Shown: positions 1 to 11,039, counted from the first letter of the stretch. The stretch is DNA of 64,000 nt from Gorsachius magnificus (GCA_034008185.1 CM067084.1:13597385-13661384); one strand, 5' to 3'. The notes: generated by a model from the sequence alone, not told the origin. Translations and numbers: made by a program.

Positions 1-897
1 AGAAACACAGAGGGAGAGCGTGCCATGTACACACAGTACCTCAGTTTTCTGGTGGGCTCTGGCAGATGATGAACTTGACTGATAAAAGCACCGAAGTGGA
101 CGTGTTGGTGCTTATGAGGAATGGTCATCTGTACCAATTCATGCATGAATTCCATGATCTTCCCCTGTCTGACACCGACTTCAAACAGTTGGAGTAACTG
201 CCTTGTCTTTGGTTGGCGCCTGTCTATGCAGCCTCTCTGCACATAGCATTTCAGTCTAAAATTGAGAGCCAAGTGTTTCCAAAAGGTAGCTAGCAAGATC
301 AAGGGAAGTGGTCTTCTGCTGCAGCTGCCCAGCAACACACGTTATCTTCGCTGTGGTTTCAAATAACTAACTGCTGATAAGCAGAGGTGGCTGGGATGGC
401 ACACCAGGTCTATGATTTCACAAGCTAGTTCTTTTAACATCCTTCAGGCTACCCAGATCACCTAGTTCCAGTACTTGAAACTCTCTCGATTGTTCTTCCA
501 CCTTGGACATGGTCTTTGTGTTTCTATTAGCCACCTCGCCTTTGTTTTGACATCCAATCTTATTAGACCCAGTGAAAACTGAGACAAGGTATTCTGATTT
601 GGGCTATGTCTAGGTTGTCTTTAACCTTGACATGGTCTTCACTGCATGGTTCCTCCCTTCTCTCTGAGGTTTCCTTTATTTGTATGGCTAAGGAAAACTC
701 CACTATTGAATTAGTTTCTTTTGCAAGGCCTAACTCAGCTTGGCTTTCGGCAGTACTGACTTTATCCCTAAACTTCCAGGTCTCCAAGGCATAGCTTCCT
801 TTACTGATCAAGCCCTTATTCACGCCTTCTAAGGCTTTCTGGTTATCCTCGATACCTCTTCTGAGACAATCACTTATCTCTTAAGCTTTAAATTTCC
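1..897 (-). mobile_element. Old CR1-clade LINE, ORF2 reverse-transcriptase fragment
   Basis: Read on the minus strand, this stretch carries an ordered series of CR1/L3-type ORF2 remnants. First comes an open stretch (823 down to 563) containing AELGLAKE and downstream residues typical of the spacer before the reverse transcriptase. Next is KELACEIID (434-408), matching the VLKELA block after GPDGxHPR. Last is GKIME (164-150), matching the SVPGKIME block. The order and rough spacing are right. KELA and GKIME share a frame; the first block is in another frame, and stops lie between blocks, so the copy is dead. The element continues past the left edge and its 5' limit near 890-900 is uncertain. 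The motifs are seen directly; the family assignment is from memory of CR1 proteins. A related L3 lineage is the main alternative. Confidence 0.75.
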
Positions 898-898
898 T

Positions 899-911
899 TT
901 TTTTTTTTTTT
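899..911. repeat. T13 homopolymer
   Basis: This run of 13 T sits between the minus-strand CR1-type fossil and the plus-strand L2 fossil. It may be a simple expansion or the complement of a decayed poly(A) tail. Nothing in the flanks decides between these. Confidence 0.9.
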
Positions 912-1033
912 ACTTCCTCCACACCATGAATGCTTTTCTGCCTCCTCCTCTCCTGCCATCTTCCTCAGGCACATGCATGTTCGCCAGCTTAACTAGCCCT
1001 CACAGCTGCAATCCCAGCTGCCTTTCTACAGCC

Positions 1034-2766
1034 TTTGACTCACTCCTCAAGCCCTGCCTTCTCCTGCCTTCACTGGAGACAGGTCTTTGCACAGGATTGT
1101 GTTGATCTCTCCCATGAGAGACTTAAAGCAAGACATGATCTCCCTCTCCCCCCACTTGCTTTCCTTCGTGTCCTTGCCGGCTCTCCCCTCCCGGCCACAG
1201 AGGCAGTGGCCTCATCAGTGGTCTCCAGCCCTTCTGCTTGTCCTGGCAACCTCGCTGCGTCCTGTTTTCTCATTTCCCTTGCCCCCATTTGCCTCCTCCT
1301 TCTTTATATCTCACTCTCCTCTCGCTCCCTCCCCTCGCAGCATAAGCATGCTTCATCTTCATGCTCTTTAAAAAAAAAAAAAAAAATTCCAAACAACCCT
1401 TGACTCCAAGTGACTCTCCAGCTCTCACCCTCTCTCTCTTCTGACTGTCATCTCTAAGCTTATCAAGTGTGCTGCCTGTGATTTATATGATTTAGACTGA
1501 ATTTAGTCTCCATCTCCAACACAGATTCTTTTCCAAACAGGCTTTCACTTCTCGCCTGTCGCAGAAACCGGTATCACAGAGTCTCTTAATACCCTTTGTC
1601 TGGCTGCAGCCCTGCACTGTTACGCCAGGCTCGCTGCCATAGCCTGTCAACTCCTTCCGGTGCTGCTGACTGCACTCCACTGGAAATCTGGCCCTCCTTT
1701 CCCAGTGCTCCTGCTTGACTCCAACACCTTCAGCTGCTTGCTCAGCGTTACTTGGACTCACCTGCCCACCTGCCGCCGTTCTGTGGGTCTGCGTCCTCGT
1801 CCCTCCTCTCCTTTCCCTCTCTCTCAAACCTCTGAGCAATCTCTCTCTCTGTACATGTCCAAGGGCTTCCTCTACACCAGCAACTCACAGACCTACCTCT
1901 CTGTCCCCGGCCAGTTCCCCTCTGTTCCAACTAAATTCATGCCCTGCCTCTGGGATCACCTTGTGGATATCTGTCAGCTCAAGCTCAAAGTAGGCTCTCA
2001 TCCTACTCCCTAGGTCTCCTCTCCTTTTCTGTTTCTTCAGTCCCCGTGGACAACACCATCACTTGCCTGTCACTCAGCCCATAACCTGGTTGTCATCTTT
2101 GCCTCAACCCTCCCCTGTAGAGTCCCACAGCCAGGCTCTCATCGCCTTGCACCCAGACGGTTGCAGTTTTACCCTGTTTGCAGACAGCCAGGGTGTCGCT
2201 GCCCAGGTCGTTCTCTTTGCCCGTCATCTTGACTGGGCCATCTCTCTGTTTGCAACCCTCTCTTGCCTTCCCCTGCTTCCAGATTTCAGCCCCCTCCCTT
2301 GCTCTCAAATCCAGCTGCAGCACATGCCACTTCACAGATCATCTCTCCTTCACTGCGGAGACTTTCCATCACCCCATCGTGACCCTCTCTTTTCCACATG
2401 TTACATTTTAGATAGAAGTGCCTTCATGCTTTCCTCCCTCCTGAATTTCATTTTTGGGAGAGGATATTCTCAAAATCACACAAATCTGACCCTGAACTCT
2501 GCCCCCAGTATAGTTAAATTTGTAGAAGTTTGTAGAGATTCCTGTCTCCACTATGTCCAGCAGTCTCTTCTGTTTCCTTGTACTCCCTGGTGTGTTTGTC
2601 TCCCTGTGTTATCTCTTATCTTACACTTAGGTTGGAAGTATGTGGGGGGAAGGAAATATATTTGCATCCTGCGTCTGCAGGGAGCCTAGCACAATGGGAC
2701 TCCTAAACCGTGACTACGACTCAGAGGTGCTACCCACCATAGCGCAAGCAGTTACAAATACAACTT
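1034..2766 (+). mobile_element. L2-type LINE fossil, ORF2 middle part to 3' end
   Basis: This is a strongly C/T-rich sense strand, typical of vertebrate L2 ORF2. Blocks recognised in order are: a CTTTGACTCxCTCCTC word at 1033-1047; an A-run followed by a CCCTTGACxCC word (1370-1412); NSQTYLS at 1882-1902, matching ADDSQIYLS; HNLVVIFA at 2080-2103, matching ARNLGVIFD; and RHLDWAISL near 2222, matching SRLDYCNSL. The 3' untranslated end has GCCTAGCACAATGGG at 2683-2697, then a decayed GGxxCTACxxxAATACAAAT-like end near 2730-2766. NSQTYLS and HNLVVIFA are in one frame and RHLDWAISL is in another, so at least one frameshift lies between 2103 and 2222. The copy cannot encode an active protein. The motifs are seen directly; the L2 assignment is from memory of the family and should be robust. 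The 5' limit is uncertain: pyrimidine-rich sequence starts near 915 and may belong to the same element. Confidence 0.85.
1370..1386 (+). repeat. A17 homopolymer inside the L2 fossil
   Basis: Seventeen A residues lie where L2 ORF2 normally has a short A-run encoding lysines just before a Pro/Leu-Asp-Pro segment. The bases that follow (CCCTTGACTCC near 1397) keep the L2 order. The homopolymer is therefore more likely an expanded internal A-run than an inserted poly(A) tail. Confidence 0.85.
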
Positions 2767-5504
2767 AAATCTCTGTACAGCTAAATATGCTATTTTACAT
2801 TCTGTCAATGCGAGAACACGAACATTTCAATGTGTCCTTGCTCCACTTCTTCTTTTAAAGGACACAATATTAGGATGAGATATTGCATGCTGAAAAAGTC
2901 AGCAAATGCTAAGTTACAGTTCCCACAGCAATTGTAACTCAGCCTCATATGGTAAGGCACAAAGGTTATCACCATATACAGTAACAGAGGATGCTGAACA
3001 CATGCAAAGTGACCAAATTACTGTTGTGGCAGATAACCAGGTCTTTGAACTTCTGTGCAGGTAAAGTCTTAGACATTTACTGCGCTTTTAGCATTTAATT
3101 CTAGAAATGTGAAGTCGAACACCCTATAAATAAAAGTCAAAATTATGTTGTATAGCAAGTAACCAGTCCCAGCAGTAGCTAGTAGCCCTCTTTGCAGAAA
3201 CACAGCTAATGGCAACAAAAAATATTTCCATTACTTCATGAGCTCTGGTAGCTGTCAAGCAAGAGAGGGATCTGCCGATCAGAGAAATCTGGGAAGACAT
3301 CAGCGTGTCAGAACATGTGAAAAGACTTGACACAGAGGGCACATTTTTGTTCAGCAATTTGCATTAGCACTTCTGGACAAATCCTACATTTCACATGCAA
3401 TTCACAAACCAACAGCAGCACTGCTAATTGGTGCAGTTGCCACTCAACTGCGGTGCCTTGTTTGAGCTATCACTAATGTGAATGAAGACTACAGACTTTT
3501 TTTTTTTTGAAAAAATGCAGCAATTATTTTGCAGACTTTGAGTTGGGTTCCCCTGCCCCCATTTTCATCTTTATAATTTCATCATCTCAATACCTTAAAA
3601 AGAAGCTGGGATAGAAAAATGCAAACCTCAGAAAAGTCCTGTTGAAGTTATTAAGAAAAAAAACCCTGTTTGCAAAGAATGACATCTTTCGTTAATATAA
3701 ACTGTTAGCCCTACCATCATCACGAAACTGACCGTGTCCCAAAATGCCAATGCAGAGCTACGTGTTGATCTGAAAAAACAACAGTAAGTGGCAGAGTACT
3801 GGTGACTGAAAATCCCAGCCACCAAACCAAGGCTGTGCTCCGCACGCGTCTAAAATGCTGATGGGATGACAGAATCTCTCTGTTTCCTCTTAGGTGGTAT
3901 TAGAAGTTATTTAACTGAAAACACGGCAGATCTCTCATCCATCATTCTTTATCCTTTGTAAAATCGCGTCTCCTGAGAAAAGGAAAGCGCTTCCATACTG
4001 CAGCTTTCTATTACCGCTGCTCAAAATGCTCAGGCAGCTGCAGCTCAGCTGAAGGAAGGCTGACTCCTTTTCATAAAGTTGGACGGCTATTTTTAGGCCA
4101 TATTTCCTTTAGGCCCATACAGTGCAAAATCCAAAGGAGCTAATGGGATTGGCAGGTGCATAGATTATTGGTGACCTCCTCTAGCCCAGTGTTCACATTT
4201 CCTTACTGCATTTTTTCCATAAAGCACAGTGAAAAAGGGAACGACCTACAATTAAAGATCTTCCCAGCTAGCCTCGATACCTTTTATATTCAAATGCTCA
4301 ATGACAGACCAATGCACAATAGCTAAAGATGGAAGAGCATAAGAAAAACTATACAGATGCACCTCGATCTAAATAAACCTAAATCTGAGGAACTGGATTT
4401 TTAATGGAGTATTTTGGTTGCATCTCTACAGAGAAATAGGTATCTGTAACGTACTTTCACTCTGACCCTAATCTTTCTGCAACTGCAAGAATCCCATCCC
4501 CTTTCCTGCTTCTCTTGAGATCTCCTTGGCCCCATCCTGCTAAGGGTCCAACCTCACTGTTGTGGAAGTCACTAGCGGAAGCCACATCTCATCCACAGCT
4601 CCCAGCTGTGCTCCCCTTGGAAAGAACAAGAGAAACTACAGTTAAGTTAGTCTAACTCCCCCCCATCCTGATCACGAGTGGGTCTGAATCCTGGATATGA
4701 ATGTAATTCCATTTTCTGCAGCGAAGCACAAACCAGACTGTTGGGCAAACTCCAGTAACACATCTTTGTGGTCTAAAAATTCAGCCTGGGCTTCCTTCTG
4801 CCACACCCTGGGTTATAGGCACAGCCGTCACATTTCAGTGACTAAATCCTGATTTGCAGGCCCAATTATTTTGAGTACAACTGCACAGTCTTCTTGGAAT
4901 TCGGTGCTATGTACACCCATCAGCCCCCAGGCAGATTCAGTAGTATTCAGGGCAGCAGGGGCTGGCTGGTAGCTCTGTGCATGCCCTGTCCCAAACATGG
5001 GGCGCCCAGCACTGCCTCTGCAGGGCTGCTCCAGAGGACGCTTCAGCCCAGTGGGACTCTCCTCTCTCAGCCCCCCTGTGAGCATCCCTCCAGTCCATCC
5101 CACCTGGTGAGGCAAGAAAAAAGAGACCCCCTGAAATCTCCAGGGATATGAGTTGCCTTATTCCTTCCAGCTACTTTATCCTCTGCCTGTATTAAAAAAA
5201 ACAGAGAGCTGATACCTCAAACCCTTCACAAAGAAAAGCAAATGGTGCCTCTGTGAAACCACAGGCTGCACCTCCCAACAGTAGAGCAGGGCTCCAATTT
5301 ACCAACACATGGCATGGCCGTCAGCTGTGATTCTACAAAAACTGCAGAAGATATCTTTGGACCTCTTAATATCTAATTTCTGACATATGGAGGGACTGGG
5401 GAGTTTGCAGCTTCCCACCTGCTTAAATACAATTCACTACAAAACATCAAACAGATGCATTCAGCCCTTTGTAGACATATCATTACCTTATGTGTTCATG
5501 TAAC
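2767..5504. other. Single-copy non-coding sequence
   Basis: No convincing exon, RNA gene or repeat was recognised here. Simple features are a T10 run near 3499 and scattered short A/T tracts. At 4087-4096 there is an exact MEF2-type word, CTATTTTTAG, followed by two nearby copies of TTTAGGCC (4092-4099 and 4109-4116). Open frames are below 100 codons and occur on both strands, as expected by chance. Confidence 0.6.
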
Positions 5505-5580
5505 GCACATCTGTAGCGCATTGGCAGTACACCTAGTTAATGTGTGGGAGACTCCTAGGTTCAAAGCCTCCAGTGTTTCT
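5505..5580 (+). repeat. tRNA-like fossil (tRNA pseudogene or tRNA-derived SINE head)
   Basis: An A-box-like TAGCGCATTGGCAG at 5514-5527 and a B-box-like GGTTCAAAGCC at 5558-5568 are correctly ordered, with roughly tRNA spacing. The outline resembles elongator tRNA-Met more than other tRNAs, because of the TAGCGCA...GGCAG D-arm. The T-stem pairs only partly and the acceptor stem is poor, so this is not a working tRNA gene. No clear SINE body or LINE-type tail follows, so a stand-alone tRNA pseudogene and a decayed tRNA-SINE head are both open. Confidence 0.5.
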
Positions 5581-6356
5581 TTTGTTCTCTAATGAATCCT
5601 TCTTTTGTTTAGCTCCCCCTCCCCTTAGGTTGTAGCTGTAACTCTGTCATTAGCATCTTAAAAATCTTTTCCTCCAACACTACCTGCAACACTGCAATAA
5701 GCTGGGAACATACTAGGAAGCACCTAAATGAATCACAATTCTTACTTAAGACAGGTTTAACAGGTATGGGTCACTGTTTTCAGCAGCACTGTTGCTTAGT
5801 TAGCAAACTCAGTAATCAAAATATTCCCCTAAAAACCAAGTGAGATGAGATTCCTGTGCTATATTCCATCTGGTACGCTAGGTTCATAATGTTTCAAACA
5901 GAAGATGCATTCATGCCTACTCGGAGCGTCACAATTTTTGTGAGTTGTTGCAGACCTGCGTCTCCTTCTTAGTGTCCAAAAATCAAAGTGTTCAGGTACC
6001 TCCACAGCAGCCCACTGAAAATGCTGAGCTCTACCCTTGCTGCAGAAATATTTTGTTGAATTTTCACTGGACTTCAACCTAATGATGCCAAACCTGACTT
6101 CCTAGATACTATGCATGAAAACACACATTTAACACCAAGATACCATCTGCAACACAGGCTGGCAACTGTGGTGTCTACCAGATTCACTGTCCCTCCCAGT
6201 GCTGGCATTTTCCTGGGCTTCACCAAAAGGGACCAGCTACCAACAAGTTCTAGGAAACAGGTAGCAGAAGATGCTGATAGTGAAACGTTATCACAGATAG
6301 GTACAAAGACAAAAAGACTTTACTCATGTTCTGACAGTCATTTGCCTGTGAATGAA
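5581..6356. other. Single-copy non-coding sequence
   Basis: No gene or repeat was recognised. A small pyrimidine patch lies at 5617-5628. The right edge abuts the octamer tail of the CR1 element. Confidence 0.55.
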
Positions 6357-6852
6357 ATCATAGAATCATAGAATGGTTTGGGTTGGAAGGTACCTTTAAA
6401 GGCCATCTAGTCTAACCCCCCTTCGAGGAGCTTCTTCATCTAGACCAGGTTCTAGATCTGAACATCTTCCACTGGATCAGGTTGCTCAGAGCCCTGGCCA
6501 GCCTGGCCTTGAATGTTTCTAGGGATGGGGCATCTACCACCTCTCTGGGCAACCTGTTCCAGTGTTTCACCACCCTCATTGTAAAAAATTTCTTCCTTGT
6601 ATCTACTCTAAATCTACCCTCTTCTAGTTTAAAACCATTACCCCTTGTCCTATGCCAACAGGCCCTGCTAAAAAGTCTGTCCCCATCTTTCCTATAGGCC
6701 CCCTTTAAGTACTGAAAGGCTGCAATCAGGTGTCCCTGCAGCCTCCTCTTCCCCAGGCTAAACAACCCCAACTCTCTCAGCCTGTCCTTGTAGGAGAGGT
6801 GCTCTGGCCCTCTGATCATTTTTGTGGTCCCCCTCTGGACCTGCTCCAAATG
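6357..6852 (-). mobile_element. CR1 LINE, 5'-truncated, with 3' end
   Basis: The left edge (6357-6374) is the complement of the CR1 3' tail, ATCATAGAATCATAGAAT. It is followed by the characteristic GGTTTGGGTTGGAAGG block and a TCTAGTCTAACCCCCC block near 6406-6421. The remainder is the C-terminal end of ORF2. CR1 copies are normally 5'-truncated, end in octamer repeats rather than poly(A), and make no regular target-site duplication; all of that fits. This element type is widespread in birds and is the best organism clue in the window. The 5' junction is near 6850, where similarity to CR1 stops. Confidence 0.96.
6436..6849 (-). pseudogene. CR1 ORF2 C-terminal fragment, still open
   Basis: There are 137 codons with no internal stop, ending in TGA at 6438-6436. 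Recognisable CR1 ORF2 C-terminal words occur in order: LGLFSLGKRRLQG (about residues 27-39), LIAAFQYLKGAYRKDGDRLF (41-60), RTRGNGFKL (68-76), and FFTMRVVKHWNRLPREVV (88-105), then DAPSLETFKARL and LSNLI. In CR1 this region follows the reverse transcriptase. Endonuclease and catalytic domains are absent because of 5' truncation, so the fragment has no enzymatic capacity. The starting methionine is only the first ATG after the truncation point and is not the native start. Few changes from the family pattern are visible (for example GKRRLQG where EKRRLRG is usual). This suggests a much younger insertion than the L2 and CR1-type fossils at the left of the window. Confidence 0.93.
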
Positions 6853-8499
6853 CAGTAGGGGTTTTGCTTTTAGAAAACCGCCAAGCTAATGTTCACTGAG
6901 TTACTGTGCTTTCAGTGGGCTGACTCCAGTTCTTTCCAAAGTCGTCAGACCTCTTCTGCAAGACAGCTTAAGGACTGCTAAAGATGACCAATGGTCAGGG
7001 TGTGATCTGGGGAATTTCCTCTGCGAGAAACCCAGCGGCAAGGCAGGCAGGCCACAGCACTGGCAGAAGCATCAGGACTGCCAAGTGCTGTGCTGCTTAT
7101 GCCTCACGGACATCTCTGGCAACTTAACCACAGTGCTCACGCTTCCATGTACCGTTACCTGAATAACTGTGCGCCCTAGGAAGACAGATCAGCTTTATAA
7201 AAAGGTTTGTGATTCTTAGCCAGCACGGTGATACGTGCCTAACTTTGTCAGACAAGTCCAAATTGTAACAGAATTGGCAGATTTCAGCATTCAGTTTGTC
7301 ACTGCAAAAAAAATCAGCTCCTTAACAAGCACAACACATTAGCAATGTGTATTGTTGCCCTATACTCATCAATTAGCATTATTATCTTTATTTAACTGTA
7401 AGTGGCATGTTTTCTTTGCTGGCTTCCTTCCAAAATCATCTGTTACTCTGAGCTGAGGTAGTAGCATGTGTTCTCACTGCTTATGATGAGACATCTCTCT
7501 CTTAAAAAGCATAAACACACCACCACCTGAAGAATGGTGTAGAGACGATGCTCAGGAAAAACACAACCATAAATAAACCCCGTTCTTCCTCCCCCTGACT
7601 TTTCAAAACCAGTCTCACATCAGCTCCTTTGGCTAGCTGTGAAAAACAACAAAGATATGAGCCAAGGCAGAGCCCCAAGCCTCCAAAAGCTGCTGGGGGA
7701 AGTGGTATGGGGAGCTGCTGGAGTGCCCCTGCCTTCCTGTTCCTCCTCCTCCCAGCAGAGTGGGAACTGCTGTCCCATAGCTCTCCGCAGTGGCTGTCAC
7801 TGCAGTGGCAGCCTCAGTTATGGATCACCCGAGCGGCAACCTTCCTTCTGAAAACCGAACAGCAAGCTCACACAGATCAACAGCCAAATGTGGCTGCAGA
7901 AGAGGAAGGCCTGCTGCATCTTCAGCAGGTGCTGGGCACGGACATGTCTGCTTACAAGAGGAAACGACTGAAGATTTACAATGGCAAAAGCAAGGTGTAC
8001 AACCTGAAAGACTAATTAGCTTTTTCCCTCCCCTCAAAACATTTTCATATGGCCTAAAAATACATCCTACGTCTTACCTGAAATGGAGTGCGTTGACTGT
8101 TAACAGCCACATCATAATAAAATGACCTCTAAAAATTCAGGAAGCAACGATATTCCCGCTCCCAAGCTTGTACTCAGAAGAATCACTCCGAGCGTGAGGC
8201 ACCAGTTTGGCACTGGCACTAGGAAGAGAAAGAAGCCAGGGTTGTGTGTCTCATTTGTATGTTTTTACTGTTGGTTTTCCTCACTAATCTTAGACTGCTT
8301 CAAAATTAATTTTCTCTTCTTTCTTAAAGGCTGTGGCTGTGCTGACTAGTACAAGTGAAAAGCTACAACGTTTTTCTGAAGCCAAAGTCGTTGCCCACAG
8401 GATGAAAACCTTCATCCGCAACGGACTCAGTGGTCTAAGCTGAGTGCAGAGTGCAGCGCTGCAACACAGGTCGCATGGTCTTTGCTACGTGAATACAAA
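6853..8499. other. Single-copy non-coding sequence
   Basis: No gene or repeat was recognised. A modestly GC-rich part (7660-7960) has short open frames in several phases, the longest 128 codons at 7629-8015 on plus. None has a recognisable domain or a convincing exon boundary. Confidence 0.55.
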
Positions 8500-8960
8500 C
8501 AAGATTAGCGCAGAAAGAGGTCCAAAGATTATTTAAATGCCAAAACAAACTTAATTGCCTGATTAATTGAACTAGGCCCCACCTCCTCCAGAATAACTCG
8601 ACCCATTCAGCACTGGAAAAAACTCATGTTGATGCTGCCCTTGTTTGTTTGGCTGTGTGTCAGCCCGAGAGGGTATATTTAGCTTTAGCGCGCTTGCAGG
8701 ATTGCATCTCGCAGCTCAACAGGAAATCTCTGGAGTCAAAGCTAAAGATATCACTGCACGCTTGGAAATTTACGGCCAGCTGTAAAAGTGGAGCTGTGAT
8801 GGTCAGAGTGCTCAACAGCCTTCTTTTAAATGAGCGAGGAGGCTGAATTAAACACTTCACTGTACTGAGTTCATGGCAGGCAGGGTGCACCCGCTGAGCT
8901 AAAAATAGCGATAGAGGAGGCTCTTCTCTTCCTGGGATAATACGGAATTGATACACCCCA
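8500..8960. promoter_or_regulatory. Candidate conserved enhancer-like segment (MEF2 plus E-box)
   Basis: This non-repetitive segment contains paired TTAATT/GATTAATTGA words (8551-8570), a CAGCTG E-box at 8777-8782 and an exact MEF2 consensus CTAAAAATAG at 8899-8908. The E-box and MEF2 words lie about 120 bases apart. MEF2 and bHLH factors commonly act together in muscle and neuronal enhancers. That this DNA is such an enhancer is inference; each word alone also occurs by chance several times in a window of this size. Confidence 0.3.
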
Positions 8961-11039
8961 TTCCCCTTCCCAAGCTTGTGCTCACGAGTAGGTGGGAGGG
9001 GGAGAAATCTGAGGGGGGAGAGCTGGGGACCGCATGCACGTGAAGGGTTGCTGAGGAGCACAGAGATCTCCTCTGCTGAAGCTTTCAGAAATTGTAACAG
9101 TTGTCAGATCCGTTTCAGAAAGAGATAAATTGCAAAAGAGAACACGCATCCAACGCAGGCTTTCTTTTCCATTAAAAAAAAAAAAATCTAGACATGGGTT
9201 GTGGCACCAATTCCAGGTCAAGTGAACAGACTGAGAATCTTTTTCTTTCCGTCTTGCCTGCCCTTGATGTTTTTAGGTGCCATTTTGCCCAATGGCTCAT
9301 GAGCATACCTCCCTGACGCTGGGCGAGCACCGGGCACCTCAGCTTCAGCTTCATATAATGCCTCAGTCTCAGAGAAATACATTACTCAGGGGAAGAATTT
9401 ACCGAGGTGACTTATGTGCTAAAAGTTGAAATGGTTAAAAATTAACCTGAGTATGCAAACTCACACCTCTAAGGTCTCTCTCATGAAGTCAGTGGGTGTA
9501 TCCTGGTGGATGGCCCACAGCGCCAGGACCCCGTGCGGGCACCCAAAGGGGCCTGTGGTACAGCGAGATGATGCCAGCCGTGTGCCCGAACAAGTCACGT
9601 CTCCTTGCTTGGTTCAGTCAGCCAGCAGGTGGAAAAAAGCACCCACCACCACAGAAGCCCAGGGAAGGCAAGGCCTCAGAGCAAACCGTGACTTGTGGGG
9701 AGCTGCTCTGCATCGTCTTGTTTGCATGGCCTAATCATACAAGCTTCACATGGCATTTTGTGAAGCGCTGGACCATATTAACTCCATGAACTTCCGTGGC
9801 ACGCTGAAGGATCAGGCCCTTCTATTTCACCACAGTTAAGGCACGAATACGGCCCAGGACCATTCTCTACTGAGATAATGAAAAGGCAGGATGTAAAAGC
9901 AGCTCTTGTTTTCTGTTAGTAAGTGCTTTCTTTCTCTGCCTTATCATCTTCTCTCAAGTGACAGCTAGCTGACTGTTTGCATTTCACCTCAGCTTTGGGA
10001 ATGCTTTGGACAGTCCAGGCAATCCGAGTGAGCTGGAGCACACCTCTCTTTGCTCAGTGACGGACAGCTATGTATGTTTATGAAGCAAAATCAAAAAAGA
10101 GTAAATGTAAACAAGCCGGCCCTCTTCGAAGAGCTCCTCGGGATACAAAGCGTTCTGTCAATAGCTGTGTAAGGAAGTACAGCGGCCTTACTGTCTTGCA
10201 CACTGTTGATACCAAAAAAGCAACTTTGTTAATCTAAGTAAGATTAACCTGTTTTCTTTCAAGCAAAAAGCCGCAGGTGCCACCCTGCCTACAGCTGACT
10301 GGTCTCACAAGAACAGGCTGATTTCTTTGCCTCCAGGCAGGCATCAACTGGTGGAGAAGGGGTAGGCCATGTGGATGTAGTCTTAGGAAGAGAGCAGAAT
10401 TTGTTATTACCCCTACACAGGAGAAGGCTAGTTGTAAGACTGCGGTTCGGCAGCTTGATGCATTCACAATCCAGATTTTAGATAAATCACTCCCCTGCCT
10501 CATGCCACGGCATCCCCACCCATACGGCCAGAAAGACGATGGTTCCTGTGATTTCACCAGACAGCCCTGACCCCAGCGAGGCAGCTGGGATAGAGGGAGC
10601 TGCAATGCCAGCATGGTCTAGTTACATCCTCAGAGAATATATTTTCTCCAAAAAAGCCCAGAATTATATTCTTTTTCTGCATGCACCTGAGCAAACCAAC
10701 AGGCAAAAATCTTGCTCAGAACAGAACAAGGAAGAAAAGAAATTTCTCTATGCTGTTTGACTCTTGCTTTCTTTGAGCAAGGTTACTAAAAACATAGGTT
10801 AAGGAGCGGGCCGGAGAAGGAGAGCAGGCTTCTTGGCTAAAAACAAGGGATTTGCTGTGGCCCAGAGAGTGCCAGCTTTTCTGGATCCTGAGACAAGCTT
10901 ATTTCCAGAGCTGGGTGAGATGGCGCAGCAGAGCCCTGTGAATCTGTCATGGCTGTCGGGAGCTGACAGCTGTGCGCTCCCCTCCAGCAAGCTGCTTCCT
11001 CTTTGTCAGGTGTGATTTGAGTGCTACACACCACCAGGC
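8961..11039. other. Single-copy non-coding sequence
   Basis: No gene or repeat family was recognised. An A-run lies at 9174-9186. Open frames of 60-126 codons overlap on both strands and show no domain. Confidence 0.55.

Noticed and set aside
66..200. Plus-strand 44-codon frame ending in TAA that reads like a terminal exon
   Set aside because: The opposite strand carries the CR1-type GKIME motif at 164-150 in a consistent LINE series, so the plus-strand frame is a shadow of a transposon fossil.
1035..2013. Several 90-120 codon frames on both strands
   Set aside because: All fall within the same C/T-rich L2 sequence and have low-complexity Ser/Pro/Leu translations.
2063..2689. 208-codon plus-strand open frame
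   Set aside because: It lies inside the L2 fossil. L2 protein blocks occur in two different frames here, so this is stop-poor pyrimidine-rich LINE DNA, not a host gene.
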